Assembly: GCF_001625365.1 (NCBI RefSeq)
Contig: NZ_LJJF01000002.1
Coordinates: 62,001-126,000, forward strand
Length of the DNA: 64,000 bases
Direction of reading: 5' to 3'
Origin: Streptomyces sp. MJM8645
Lineage (GTDB): Bacteria; Actinomycetota; Actinomycetes; Streptomycetales; Streptomycetaceae
Shown piece after piece: positions 26,057 through 37,358 of this stretch (the first letter of the stretch is position 1; each line of letters opens with the position of its first letter). Under the pieces are notes generated by a model, which worked only from the letters and a program-made list of their open reading frames with translations, did no database searches and had not been told where the DNA came from. Made by a program: the position numbers and the translations under genes.

Positions 26057-26205
26057 GACCGTGGCCGCCGGGGCGTTGGGCATGCTGCTCGCCGGTGGTC
26101 CACTCGAAGGTGCGGTTTCGGACGACGGTCTGTTGACGTCCGTCCGCCGTCCGCTGTCCGGTCCGACGGTGGGCCTCCTCGGTGAGAGTGATCGCCGTGG
26201 CGTCG

Positions 26206-26251
26206 GGCCGCAGGTTCGACGGTAGCCGTCGGCGAGCGGGTGGTGGAGCGG
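26206..26251 (-). promoter_or_regulatory. Conserved upstream element, copy 2
   Basis: Same core (ggccgcaggttcgacggtag) and GC-rich tail as at 24220. It stands ~150 bases upstream of the lipoprotein start on the minus strand, with no copy of the duplicated small gene, so the element may have moved or the gene was replaced. Confidence 0.4.
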
Positions 26252-26306
26252 GACGGCTCCGACGCGGATGTCGTCACGGACGCAAACGAGGGCCTTGGGA
26301 CGGCCC

Positions 26307-27605
26307 TCAGCTGACCCAGATGCCTCCGGGGCTGATTCGGCGAGCGAGGTGCTGGCCGGCTTTGGTGACGGGGTGTGACCAGGAAACGTCGGTGATCTCG
26401 CATCCGGAGTCGTCGGCGAGAGCCTGGAGGAGGGTTCCGCCGACGCCGTGCCTGCGGTAGGTGTCGGCTACCCAGATCATGTCGATGCTCGGGCGCCGGG
26501 TTCCGTCCGGCTGGTCGTAGGCGGAACCCTTCACAAGGTCCCACCAGCGGTGTCGGTCGGTGTCGTGGGCGGCCAGGTAGCCGACGACATGCTCGTCAGC
26601 CTGCAGCAGGTACGCCCGAAACCGTTCTGGGGTTTCCTCTGGTTCGCCAATGTCGTGTGACCAGGAGTTGAAGTCGTAGCCGCTCTCGCGCTGCGGCAGC
26701 CGCCCCGTCCGGCCCGCCAACCGTCTCCAGGCGATCGGTGACTGAGCCGTCACGACGGCCAGGGCAAGGGGAAACTCAAGGTTCTTCGGTACCCGGATGC
26801 CGAACGCCCACTGGGCATGGCGAGAAGGGTGTTCAGTGTCGGATCTGCCACTTGCCAGGCTGAATCCGCAGGGACACCTACCGATGCTCGGCACCGGGGC
26901 ATCATGGAAGCCGATCGGCACGGCGCCCCGGCTGAGGTCCTGCTCCCTGCCGCCCACCCAGGGGCGCCAGATGGTGCCGCCAGGATCGATGTGTCCGGTC
27001 CACTGGTCCACCCAACCTGGGTACCGCTCAGGGAGGGCCTCGCGGATTCGCTTCTGCAGCGCGGGCACGGTCGGGCGCACCCATACGCTGCCCGCCTCGG
27101 CACGGCCGTTCAGACGCAGGCCCCGACGGCTGGCCTGGCCCCGCAGGAAGCTCAGGAAAACGGTGGGTGGCGGAGAGAAGTCGGTGCCGCGCACCAACTC
27201 GCGTTCGCCCGGCCTGAGCCAGTCGTCAAGGGGCAGGGCCAGTTCGTCGCTCAGGCTGTGGAGCGCGGCGTAGTCGTGGTGGAGTTCTGCCATCCGCAGC
27301 GCTTCACGGGCGCTCTCCATATACGTGAAAGGCGTATACAGGGTGACACCGCGTGCACCGGTGCTCGACAGGAAGCTGCCCGGGTAACCGTCGTACCAGA
27401 TCCGTGTCGTCGCCTGATCGTTGAAGCGCTCGGCAGCCTCGGCAAAACCGGCGGCCAACGACGGGTCCTCGTCCCGCGCAGTGAGGGTATCGACGTACCC
27501 GTCGCGCTCCAGTCTGACCGAGGCGTACCAGCGGGCGGGCCGGACACTGATTGTGCGGCCCCGCCAGCTCCGGTCGTCATCCAGGTACATCTTCATCTCG
27601 GCCAC
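26307..27605 (-). CDS. Two-part protein with C-terminal GNAT acetyltransferase domain
   Basis: 432 residues. The N-terminal ~260 residues (RSWRGRTISVRPARWYASVR, YTPFTYMESAREALRMAELH, QKRIREALPERYPGWVDQW) match nothing I know. The C-terminus has a GNAT acetyl-CoA site, DMIWVADTYRRHGVGGTLLQ (~375-394), followed by a WSHPVTKAGQHLARRISPGG tail. GTG 27605 is preferred because GAGGAG lies nine bases upstream; ATG 27596 is the alternative. Fusion of an unknown domain with an acetyltransferase suggests a modifying enzyme; the target is unknown. Confidence 0.65.
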   Translation of the reverse strand: MAEMKMYLDDDRSWRGRTISVRPARWYASVRLERDGYVDTLTARDEDPSLAAGFAEAAERFNDQATTRIWYDGYPGSFLSSTGARGVTLYTPFTYMESAREALRMAELHHDYAALHSLSDELALPLDDWLRPGERELVRGTDFSPPPTVFLSFLRGQASRRGLRLNGRAEAGSVWVRPTVPALQKRIREALPERYPGWVDQWTGHIDPGGTIWRPWVGGREQDLSRGAVPIGFHDAPVPSIGRCPCGFSLASGRSDTEHPSRHAQWAFGIRVPKNLEFPLALAVVTAQSPIAWRRLAGRTGRLPQRESGYDFNSWSHDIGEPEETPERFRAYLLQADEHVVGYLAAHDTDRHRWWDLVKGSAYDQPDGTRRPSIDMIWVADTYRRHGVGGTLLQALADDSGCEITDVSWSHPVTKAGQHLARRISPGGIWVS

Positions 27606-28256
27606 GGGTCGCGGCTCCTCACTCTCGTTCCGTGCCTGCGACCAGGGTGCGTACGACGCCCGATCGCGCGCAGTTATGGGTTTCCCAGCCGGCCCCAGCT
27701 GGGTCAGGAGCCTGGGTCGCCAACTCCCGCTGGTACTCGCTCGCCGTGGGTTGGAGGTAGCGGTCGACGGAAGGTCAACGGGCCTGCCCTGGCCACGTGG
27801 CGCCGCGCGCGGAAGCGGGCTTCGGCTGCCGGGCCTGGCGCAGCAGGGCGGGGCGGGGCGGCCCCAGACAACAGCCGCCACGTCGGGGGTCAGGGGTCGG
27901 GGATGTCGTGCGGGTCTTCGTACAACCCGCTCGCGTAGCGCTTCAGGGCGTCGCGGAGCCGCTCGGGGTTGACGGTGCGCGGGCTAGTGGCGTCGTCTCG
28001 GTAGACCCAGAGGCCGCCGCCCTCCCGTCCCTCGGCACCATGCTTGGTGCGCCAGGCCGCGGAGGGTTCGTCGGCCGGACGGAACCACACGGCGATGGCA
28101 GCGGGTTCCGTCTCCTTCGGGTGATCGACGGCGATGCGTTCCAGCGCGCTCCACCGGAGGGTGAAGGTCTTTGGTCCGCGTGGTTTGGGGGTGCCGTCCT
28201 CCGCGATGCGGGGTTGCTGGTTCCCCCGCCAGCTGCTGATGGTGAGGCCGTACGTG

Positions 28257-29411
<1,155 letters not shown>

Positions 29412-29652
29412 CGCTCTCCCAACTCCGGTCCCTCGCCGCAGATTACCGTGCTGTGGCGGGGGACGGAGGCAGGGTTCTGGATCCAGACCGGATTGCCGGG
29501 CGGAGTCCCTCCGTTGTGTCCTGATAGTTCCGCAGGACCACCTCGGTTGCGAGCGTCGGCGGCGAGCGCCTTCCCGAGAATCCGGGCCTTGACAGGCTCC
29601 GGCCGCCGCACGGGCCAGGGCGGTGGCGAATCCGATCGCAGGACCGGACAGG

Positions 29653-29923
29653 TCAGCTGGCCGGGGTGCAGGCCGGTTGGTCAGCGCGTCCAGTGTCCAT
29701 GAGGCGGGTGGGCAGGCCGGCTGGGGCTCCGGCGGTGACGTGCTGCTCGCTGGGGGGGGTATCCCAGCTCCAGGTCACGCGTTCGCCGCCGCGTAGGCGG
29801 GCGGTAGAGCTCGGCGACGGTGGTGGCGTGCTCGCGACGCTCGGCGATGGTCGGGGCGTGGTTGGCGGGGTAGTTCGCCCGGTGGTAGGCCTGGGCGGTG
29901 GTCGGGTGCCGCTCGATCTCCAC
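29653..29923 (-). pseudogene. Frameshifted hypothetical gene
   Basis: GTG 29923 opens VEIERHPTTAQAYHRANYPA then AERREHATTVAELY. After about 40 codons the sense passes to another frame, RLRGGERVTWSWDTPPSEQH then VTAGAPAGLPTRLM, ending at 29653. The two halves form one coherent sequence if one base is changed near 29800. No family recognised. Confidence 0.4.
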
Positions 29924-29949
29924 GACGGCGGCCCAGTGCGCGGCCCCCG

Positions 29950-30135
29950 TTCGCCCGTGACCCGTACCACAAGACCGCGACGGCGCCGATCGGCCCGGAC
30001 GAGCACCTACGGAAGGCCTACGCCGCGCCCGGTGTCGTGGTGGAGTTCATGGTCGCCGACCACGTCCTGGTCGTCGTCGTGCTCCAGGTGTTCGATGAGC
30101 TCCAGTACCTGATCGACGAAGCCGACGCCCGCTAA
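29950..30135 (+). pseudogene. C-terminal fragment of a small hypothetical protein
   Basis: The plus strand reads ARDPYHKTATAPIGPDEHLR then KAYAAPGVVVEFMVADHV and ends IDEADAR, with no start codon or leader. Its beta-strand ending loosely resembles RelE-type toxins. It meets the minus-strand remnant at 30132 tail to tail. Confidence 0.3.
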
Positions 30136-30271
30136 GCGAGGCCAAAGCTCAGCTCCCTGTCCGGGGTGACGAGGATGTAGTGCTCGTTGGGGTGACGAGG
30201 ATGTAGTGCTCGTTGGGGTGGCTAGTCTCGGCGCGGCCGTGTCCTGGCGGTTGGGCCGGATAGGCAGTCAT
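30132..30271 (-). pseudogene. N-terminal remnant of a gene like 34796-35749
   Basis: Starts at ATG 30271 (ATGA overlap with the stop of 30268-30522). Codons SHPNEHYILVTP match the beginning of the 317-residue protein (AHPARHYLLVTPDGELTSG). A 26-base tandem duplication then throws it out of frame; the original sense resumes as DRELSFGLA and stops at 30132. Confidence 0.6.
30163..30214. repeat. 26-base tandem duplication
   Basis: Two exact copies (30163-30188, 30189-30214) beginning ggggtgacgaggatgtag. Because 26 is not a multiple of three it breaks the reading frame of the remnant gene. Confidence 0.9.
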
Positions 30272-30522
30272 CTGCTCTTCGCCTGCCAGCTTCGTTCTTT
30301 CCAGGCGCGGGCGGCTGGACTGTTTCGTGGCAGGCAGCCTTCTCTCCACGCTCGCTCGAATAAATCCTCGATCGGATCGCCGATGGGGTCGGCAACCGGT
30401 TCGTGGTCGGAGGTGTCGTCATATTCGTCTGGGGTGTACTCCAGCCCGTATCCGTACTCGTCCTGCCGGCGCCAGCCGCGTTCCACGGTGGCGAAGTGAA
30501 GGGCCTTGTCTCGGGTGTACAT
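30268..30522 (-). CDS. Small hypothetical acidic protein
   Basis: 84 residues from ATG 30522: MYTRDKALHFATVERGWRRQ, acidic centre (EYTPDEYDDTSDHEP), C-terminus IEDLFERAWREGCLPRN then AWKERSWQAKSR. Less GC-rich than neighbours. It precedes, with ATGA coupling, the remnant of the 317-residue family. Confidence 0.45.
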   Translation of the reverse strand: MYTRDKALHFATVERGWRRQDEYGYGLEYTPDEYDDTSDHEPVADPIGDPIEDLFERAWREGCLPRNSPAARAWKERSWQAKSR

Positions 30523-30559
30523 CCTGGTGAGTCTTTCGCATTCCTTCCCTCCCACCGGC

Positions 30560-31760
<1,201 letters not shown>

Positions 31761-31771
<11 letters not shown>

Positions 31772-32153
31772 CCGCGGCCTCCGGGGTCTGCTTCTGCTCC
31801 GCCTTCTGCCCTGAAAGCGACGCTGGAGGAACCGGGTCCGGAAGAGCCGGCGGTGCCGCGTCATTGCGCTCGGCCATCTGCTTGGTGACCAGTGGGGCGG
31901 CGATGCCGAGCGTCACCGCGCCCAGGGCACCGCTGACCTGATGTGTCGCGGCGTAAACCGCGTCCAACCCCACACCCATCACACACCGGCATACCAGGGC
32001 GACGACGTAAAACCCGACCTTGCGGTGGCCTTCCTCGTCCACCCACGGCCAGCGTGGCCCGGCGGACGAGCCCACCGCCCCCCACATCAGGTAGGCCTCG
32101 ACCAGGCCGATACCCACCAGCCCCCATAGGCAGGCTCCCCACACATCCATCAA
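31761..32153 (-). CDS. Small membrane protein upstream of the repeat protein
   Basis: 130 residues from ATG 32153 (GGAGGCGCTTG ribosome site). Three hydrophobic segments: ACLWGLVGIGLVEAYLMWGA, VGFYVVALVCRCVMGVGLDA and SGALGAVTLGIAAPLVTKQM, then a soluble Pro/Ala tail. Topology suggests an inner-membrane anchor. Overlap with the repeat protein gene implies a two-gene operon whose products may interact. Confidence 0.65.
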
Positions 32154-32300
32154 GCGCCTCCATCCGTACAGGGCTCGTCAGATGAAAGTACTGACCCTTG
32201 CAGGACGACAGCACCCCAACAGGTAAGGGAAGAAGGAGTTTGAATGCTCGCTACCCTTCCCTGCTCTCGGTCTCCCCGCAGGGTCAGGCGATCAGCTTGT

Positions 32301-32417
32301 TCAGTGCTGGCACGCTCGCCCCGGCGGGGACTGGGTGTCCATGCCGCAGCCGGTCAGGAGCAAGGCGGTGAGCAGCAGGACAGCGGTGCGTAGTACGGGG
32401 CGCGGGGTGATCTTCAC
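32301..32417 (-). pseudogene. Lipoprotein signal-peptide stub
   Basis: GTG 32417 opens KITPRPVLRTAVLLLTALLL then TGCGMDTQSPPG and stop: a complete lipoprotein signal with lipobox Cys but almost no mature protein. Most likely the beginning of a deleted lipoprotein gene. The rest of 32154-32685 shows nothing else. Confidence 0.5.
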
Positions 32418-32685
32418 GGGGCTATGGTCGGGGTGGTTAGCCGGCAATTCGCGAAGTGCGGCGTAGGTCCGCTCGAAGTAGCGATCCGTGCGGGTGCCGG
32501 GTTGACGTTGGGTGTGAGGGCAAGGTCGGGTCACTCGGCCGTCCTGCGGGACACGGCAGCCGTGGCCCCGCCCGGACGACAGGGGCACGGGGCACCGATC
32601 TGACCCGCCAGTACGCTGATGGTCGGGCACCTCACGTCGACGAGCGTGAGGTGCCCGACCATCTCTGGGGCGGTGCTGATGCGGG

Positions 32686-32985
32686 TCAGGGTCCGGCGAT
32701 GATCCAGGTTACGAAGATCGCGGACATGCCTTCGTGCAGGCGGTAGACGACGCTGATGCGGTCGCCGGTGTCGGAGGCCGGGTCGGTGCGGGCGGTGTAG
32801 TCGTCGACCTCGGGGTCGGTGCCGCCGGGCACCGGGATGCCGAGCCGCGGGAAGACCGCCAGGCGCTCGACGAGCTTCTCGACCGCGTCCAGCTCTCCGG
32901 GGCGCAGCGCGGCGAGGGCCTGCTCGGCGGCGTCGGAGAGGAAGACGTGCAGCGGGGCCGGCTGCTGTTCGGGCTGGTCGGTCAC
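32686..32985 (-). CDS. RelE/ParE-like small protein (possible toxin)
   Basis: 99 residues from GTG 32985, overlapping the upstream stop (GTGA). Helices AEQALAALRPGELDAVEKLV, then VDDYTARTDPASDTGDRISV and VVYRLHEGMSAIFVTWIIAG: two N-terminal helices followed by beta strands ending in a YR-rich sheet resemble RelE/ParE ribonuclease/gyrase toxins. Catalytic residues of RelE are not clearly conserved, so the assignment is by shape and by pairing with the upstream small gene. Truncated remains of a second copy lie at ~23845. Confidence 0.5.
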   Translation of the reverse strand: MTDQPEQQPAPLHVFLSDAAEQALAALRPGELDAVEKLVERLAVFPRLGIPVPGGTDPEVDDYTARTDPASDTGDRISVVYRLHEGMSAIFVTWIIAGP

Positions 32986-33299
32986 CGGTTGCCGCCAGCG
33001 GCGCGGAGCCGGGCGAAGGCATCGGCGGCGGGGGTCCACTGCTGGCCGCCGATCGGCGCGGCGAGGGAGGCCATCGCGTTCTCGTCGGTGCGCAGGGTCA
33101 GGCGGTGGCGGTAGGTGGCGATCACCTCGGTGACGGCGGCGAGGTCACCGATGGGGGAAGCGTCGAGGGCGGTGGCCAGGGACTGCTCGAAGGCTTCGCG
33201 GTCGCCGGGCAGGCCGTATCTGCTGAGGGCGGTGCGCAGCTCGTGCAGGGTGGCCGGCCGGGCTGGGGCCGGGCTCTGGTGGTCGGGCTGAGTGGTCAC
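32982..33299 (-). CDS. Conserved small protein, near-duplicate of 23865-24182
   Basis: 105 residues from GTG 33299, with AGGAGG five bases upstream; the first residues TTQPDHQSPAPARPATLHEL are identical to the other copy. Differences are scattered (GDLAAVTEVIATYRHRLTLR). It overlaps the RelE-like gene by four bases, so the two are co-translated, as toxin-antitoxin pairs usually are. The conserved upstream element core lies at 33340-33358. Confidence 0.7.
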   Translation of the reverse strand: MTTQPDHQSPAPARPATLHELRTALSRYGLPGDREAFEQSLATALDASPIGDLAAVTEVIATYRHRLTLRTDENAMASLAAPIGGQQWTPAADAFARLRAAGGNR

Positions 33300-33339
33300 C
33301 GGGGCCTCCTGGGTGGTGGCGGCCGCCATGGTGGCGGGC

Positions 33340-33358
33340 TGCAGGTTCGACGGTAGCG
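33340..33358 (-). promoter_or_regulatory. Conserved upstream element, copy 3 (core only)
   Basis: gcaggttcgacggtagc is shared with 24220 and 26206; the GC-rich tail differs here. Located 41 bases upstream of the GTG. Confidence 0.45.
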
Positions 33359-33393
33359 GGCCTGGGACTGCGGGAGGGGCGCTTCGGTGGCCG

Positions 33394-33896
33394 TCAGTCC
33401 GTGGCAGGGTGACGATCGGTGGACAGGCGTGGGCCCGGTTCGGTGGTGAGGTAGTCGTTGGCGAGGAGAACGGGAGGGAGCGGGCTCACGCTCCACGGTT
33501 CAGGCACGCCTACCCGCACATCGAGGTCCCACAGGACGCATTTCTCGTCCGGCCGGGCCACGAGTGACCACGCCACGGCCGTCCGGTGTAACTGTTCCCG
33601 CATCGATCCTGCGCGTTTCGCATTCCCGGGAAGTTCACCACCCTGGGGATGGTGATGCAGGAATTGTCCGTAGCTTGCCTGGCAGAAGGTGGCGTAGCGT
33701 GCGGTGCAGAGAATCAGCCCGTGCCACGCCTCGTCCACGGCGAACGAGGGCATGCCAATGATCTGTTTGTCCAGCAGGGCCGCTCCGCAGCATCGTAACC
33801 ACTGCCGCAGTCCTGTCTCGACAAGCTCCCGAGGCTGAAAGGGACAGGTCTTGTAGACGGCAGGGGGAGTTCAAGCGCGTCGACGGCGGACTGCAT
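33394..33896 (-). pseudogene. Protein of the glycine-rich-protein-associated family, frameshifted
   Basis: ATG 33896 starts QSAVDALELPLP, after which one base must be added (near 33858) to reach the coherent sense VYKTCPFQPRELVETGLRQW, then GMPSFAVDEAWHGLILCTAR and YGQFLHHHPQ. The VDEAWH...FLHHHP signature is typical of Streptomyces proteins found next to small glycine-rich membrane proteins, as here. Function unknown; this copy is likely broken. Confidence 0.6.
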
Positions 33897-34019
33897 GCGG
33901 TCGAGCCGTCGTGAGAACCGTCCTGGAATCACGCCGCATCTCCGTCCTGGATGGCCGCCTTGGCGGCGGTTTATGTCGACCGCTCTGGTCCGCGGCGAGG
34001 CACTGGTGTGGCCGACTAT

Positions 34020-34262
34020 TTAGCTGCCGCCTCCGCCGCAACCTCCGCCGCAGCCACTTCCGGCGCCACCGCTTCCTCCGCCACAGCCACTTCCGGCGCC
34101 ACCGCCACTGTCTCCGCCTCCTCCGCCACCGTCTCCGCCTCCACTGTCACCGCCGTTGTAACGCGATCGCCTGCTGGCATCGTCCTCGTTCGAGAGCCGG
34201 CCGATAACCATGACAACAACCCAGATGATTCCGGCCCAGATCAGGATGTTCATAAAGGTCAT
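34020..34262 (-). CDS. Small membrane protein with Gly/Cys-rich tail
   Basis: 80 residues: one N-terminal membrane helix (MNILIWAGIIWVVVMVIGR), a charged hinge (LSNEDDASRRSR) and a tail of Gly with Ser and evenly spaced Cys (GGSGGAGSGCGGGCGGGGS). AAGGA precedes ATG 34262. Such tails are typical of small proteins sharing an operon with the VDEAWH family, which follows downstream on this strand. Role unknown. Confidence 0.65.
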   Translation of the reverse strand: MTFMNILIWAGIIWVVVMVIGRLSNEDDASRRSRYNGGDSGGGDGGGGGGDSGGGAGSGCGGGSGGAGSGCGGGCGGGGS

Positions 34263-34305
34263 TTTTCTGTTTCCTTGTACAGCGATCGGCTTCCATGTGG
34301 GGAGG

Positions 34306-34569
34306 TTAGTCGCATGGGAAATGGCTCGACTTGGACAAGATTGTCCCGCCGTTACAGAGGGAGGTCTCCCTGATGGAATTTGCCGGGAGTGTTCTTGGCG
34401 GCGACCGTAGGCTCGGTGGTGACCTGGGTGAGGCTTTTTTGATCGCAACGTCTACCTGTGATGCCTCGTCCTGGGCCTTCCAGGACCGGCCGAAGCAGCC
34501 TGACCTTGGACTGGAGATCAGCCGGCACTTGCCACCGAAGATCTGGTCTGGACCTGCCTCGTGAGCCAT
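34306..34569 (-). pseudogene. N-terminal remnant of a serine/threonine kinase
   Basis: FGGKCRLISSPRSGCFGRSW then KAQDEASQVDVAIKK copies the start of a Hanks kinase (Gly-rich loop, then the Lys strand) but the loop Gly residues are damaged (SPRSGCFG) and the sense ends after ~50 codons. Compare LGAGGFGQVWQAHDP of the intact kinase at 28257-29411. Nothing else is seen from 34570 to 34795. Confidence 0.6.
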
Positions 34570-34795
34570 TGGTCCCCCGGGCTCTGGTTCTGCCGGACAG
34601 TCAGTTCTGAGACTACGCAGTGCGTACCCGGCCGGGCTAGGGATTGGCAGAACCGATTGGAGGTCCGCCAGCGACGGTCACTGCTGGAAGGCGACGGCCT
34701 GAACCCTGTTCAGAACCAGACCGCTGCACTCCTCCCGGACGGCCGTAGGCCCCTGGCGGGTGGCCTACGCGCACGAGCCGGCCGCCGCAGCCGGA

Positions 34796-35749
34796 TCAGC
34801 GGCCGACTGTGACCACGGCGGCGGCCGCGGCCTGCTCGGTGAGGGTGTAGGCACGCCGGTCACCGTTGCGGGCGGCCGGGACCGCGGCCAGGTGGATCAG
34901 CAGCACTCCGGCTGGGATGGTCCGGGGTGCGGGTCCGGCCCAGCGCAGCCAGATCGCCACGCCTCCGCCAGCGACGGCGCGGGCGAGTTTGTCGGCAGTG
35001 GCGCGGCGGTTGCCGCGCTCGATCTCGATGACCAGCCAGGGCAGGGCAGGGTGGCGGCACAGGAGGTCGTGCTCGCCGTCCTCGGGGCGTTCGGCCGGCG
35101 CCTCCCGCTCGGGTTCCCAGCCGTTGCGGGAGGCCCACTGGCCGACGACGCGCGACAGGTACTCCCGGACCCGGTCGGCGGGCAGGCTGCGGAAGTGGAC
35201 GTGCTCACGCAACTCGGCCGCCAGCGACTTGGCGATGCCTTCCCCCGGCACCCGGCCCTCCACCGGCTGGAGGCGGGCGTCGGGCCCGGGCGCCAACTGC
35301 GCGGCCCGGGGCCGGGGCGCCGCCAGCCAGCCCTTGGCGCGCAGCCTGGTGACCGCCTGGTGGTGGGCCAGCCGCAACTGACGCTGCTGGTCGTCGATGC
35401 TCACCGCTTCGGTGTCCCTGGCGACGAACGCGGCCGGGCCACGGAGCCGGATCTTGCGCAGGTCCGGGTCGAGTGCGGTGGCGTCCTGGGGGTCGACCGG
35501 CGCGGTGAGCTCCCAGTACATGCCGCCCGCGGTGGTGTTCACCCGCCGCGTGTCCTGGTCGTAGGGCACGAAGTGGTAGACGGCGATGGGGTGGCCGGCG
35601 CCGGGAAGGTACTCGAACCCGGCCTCCCCGATCCCGGCGCCCTCCTCCAGGCCTCGGCGGATCTCCCGCAACGGGGCGACGCCGGACGTCAGCTCCCCGT
35701 CCGGGGTAACGAGGAGGTAGTGCCTGGCGGGGTGGGCGGACTCGTGCAC
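34796..35749 (-). CDS. Unknown protein with possible nuclease-like C-terminus
   Basis: 317 residues. N-terminus HPARHYLLVTPDGELTSGVA, PIAVYHFVPYDQDTRRV; middle SIDDQQRQLRLAHHQAVTRL; C-terminus LPWLVIEIERGNRRATADKL then VAIWLRWAGP. The strand-turn with E-x-E and a following K/R helix resembles the PD-(D/E)xK nuclease core, as in plasmid replication-relaxation proteins; this is inference. It is the last gene of a five-gene minus-strand block (39010 to 34796), and a broken relative exists at 30132-30271. Confidence 0.6.
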   Translation of the reverse strand: MHESAHPARHYLLVTPDGELTSGVAPLREIRRGLEEGAGIGEAGFEYLPGAGHPIAVYHFVPYDQDTRRVNTTAGGMYWELTAPVDPQDATALDPDLRKIRLRGPAAFVARDTEAVSIDDQQRQLRLAHHQAVTRLRAKGWLAAPRPRAAQLAPGPDARLQPVEGRVPGEGIAKSLAAELREHVHFRSLPADRVREYLSRVVGQWASRNGWEPEREAPAERPEDGEHDLLCRHPALPWLVIEIERGNRRATADKLARAVAGGGVAIWLRWAGPAPRTIPAGVLLIHLAAVPAARNGDRRAYTLTEQAAAAAVVTVGR

Positions 35750-35791
35750 GGCGTGTCCGATCGGTCGGAGGGAGCCCGGTCGGAGGACGGT

Positions 35792-36562
35792 CTACAGGAG
35801 GGCCCGCACCTCGGCGGCAAGGTGCTCGGGGTGGGGGCAGGGGTCGGAGAGGTCGAGGTCGATGCTGTTGGTGCAGACGACATTGCCGTCGGACTGGGGT
35901 TCGCCTTCGTCGATCACGAGCAGGTACCAACGGGAGTCCCCCCGGCTGAACACCCAGTGCGGTCGGCCGTCCTTGTCCAGTTCGATGCTGCATCCGCAGC
36001 CGTCCGAGTCGTCGCCCTGTTCGCCGGGCTCGTGCCGTGCCTTGAGCGATCCTCCCAGGATCTCGGCGACGGCGGCGATCGTGTCGTGCGGGCCGGACGG
36101 CAGGGTGACGGTGGCCGGCAACGCCGCCAGCTCGCCGACCACCGCTTCGGCGTGGGTGGGCGCCACCGACAGCAGGTCGTCGGCTGCGGCCTTGATGAGT
36201 TCATGGGCGCGGTCGGCCGGCGCACAGTCTCCCCGGCCTTCAACCTGCGCGAGGAGGCGGCACAGGCGTTGGAGTGCGATGCCGGCTGCGTCGACCTGGG
36301 CGAAGAGCGCGGCGGTGAGAACGGCGGCCTGCTCCGGCGTGTAGAGCGCCCATTCGTGGTCGAGGGCGTCCACCGTGGCGCGGGCGGCTTCGGCTCCGAC
36401 GATGGCCAGCGAGATCGTGTCGTCGGGCTCCCCGGTGTTGCCGCCCGCGTAGGAGCGGACCTCGCTGGTCAGGTCACCGACGATGGTGCGGGAAGTCCGC
36501 TCCTCGTAGCCCTGCCACAACTCGGGCCACGGGATGCTCCTGCTCAAGGTGTTCTCCTTCAT
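35792..36562 (-). CDS. Unknown protein, paralogue of 37359-38108
   Basis: 256 residues from ATG 36562 (GGAGAA ribosome site). Shares with the 249-residue protein two genes upstream the core WALYTPEQAAVLTAALFAQV and CRLLAQVEGRGD, and the C-terminal beta part (HWVFSRGDSRWYLLVIDEGE). Divergent enough that the duplication is old. No catalytic motif seen. Part of the unknown block. Confidence 0.6.
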   Translation of the reverse strand: MKENTLSRSIPWPELWQGYEERTSRTIVGDLTSEVRSYAGGNTGEPDDTISLAIVGAEAARATVDALDHEWALYTPEQAAVLTAALFAQVDAAGIALQRLCRLLAQVEGRGDCAPADRAHELIKAAADDLLSVAPTHAEAVVGELAALPATVTLPSGPHDTIAAVAEILGGSLKARHEPGEQGDDSDGCGCSIELDKDGRPHWVFSRGDSRWYLLVIDEGEPQSDGNVVCTNSIDLDLSDPCPHPEHLAAEVRALL

Positions 36563-36583
36563 CGGAATCGGTGGCGCGGCAGT

Positions 36584-37320
36584 CTAGGACGGGTCGGGGC
36601 CGCAAGTCGCGCAGCGCTGGGTCTGGACGCGGCGGCGCCGGAGTTCGTCCGCGCTGTGGAGTTCGGGCAGGTAGGCCCAGCTGGCACGGCCATCGGTGGT
36701 TTCGAGGAGTTCTTCGAACTGGGCGAGGCGGTCGTCAGCGTTCCCGAGGGTTGGACAGTCCCAGCGGTGGAGCCGGCGCTCGGTGCGGGCGTAGGTGCGG
36801 CCGGCGGCGAGGTCAGCATTCCAGCGCTCCACGTCGCGGCGGGCATGGGCGAGGGCTGCGTAAAGCAGCCGGCAGCGCTGGCAGCGGCCAGGGGCGCCGT
36901 CGTAGCAGGAGCAGGTCGAGCAGTCGCCGCAGGGGATACAAAGGTGAACAGCCGGCGAATCCGCAGGTTCGACGGCGAGGTCGGCGTCGACGCGCTCGCG
37001 GCGCAGGGCTTCCCGCAGCCGGTCTTCTTCGAACTCGCCTCGGCAGCGCTTGCCGTCGACGCATTCGGGAACGCCGCAGCCGTGCGGGTGCTGGAAGCGG
37101 GCGGCTTCCTCGCCGATGCTGGCAAGGAGCCGGCGGGCACGGGCGGCGTCCAGCCGGCCGGCCACGACGTGGTCCAGGACCTCCAGACGGCTGGCACTTC
37201 GATCAGCGCGCCCCAGCCCGGCAGATGCTCGCGCTCGGGGGGCCAGTCCTCGTGGAAGTCCCCGCGGCGCAGCCGGATGTTGTCGATCAGCTGCCCTTCG
37301 ATGTCCAGGTGTACGTGCAC
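36584..37320 (-). pseudogene. Cys-rich protein, one-base frameshift
   Basis: GTG 37320 with AAGGAG six bases upstream gives VHVHLDIEGQLIDNIRLRRG, then GWGALIEVP; near 37180 one missing base separates it from SRLEVLDHVVAGRLDAARAR. The rest carries 15 Cys in clusters (GCGVPECVDGKRCRGEF, CIPCGDCSTCSCYDG, RCQRCRLL, CATCGP), suggesting two or three zinc sites. It lies between the paralogous genes of the block. The frameshift could be real or a C-run error. Confidence 0.6.
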
Positions 37321-37358
37321 TACGGCTCCTTGCCGGGCGATGTCGTAGGGCGGGGCGG

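Noticed and set aside
30163..30214. Possible CRISPR-like repeat
   Set aside because: Only two directly adjacent copies without spacers; a simple tandem duplication.
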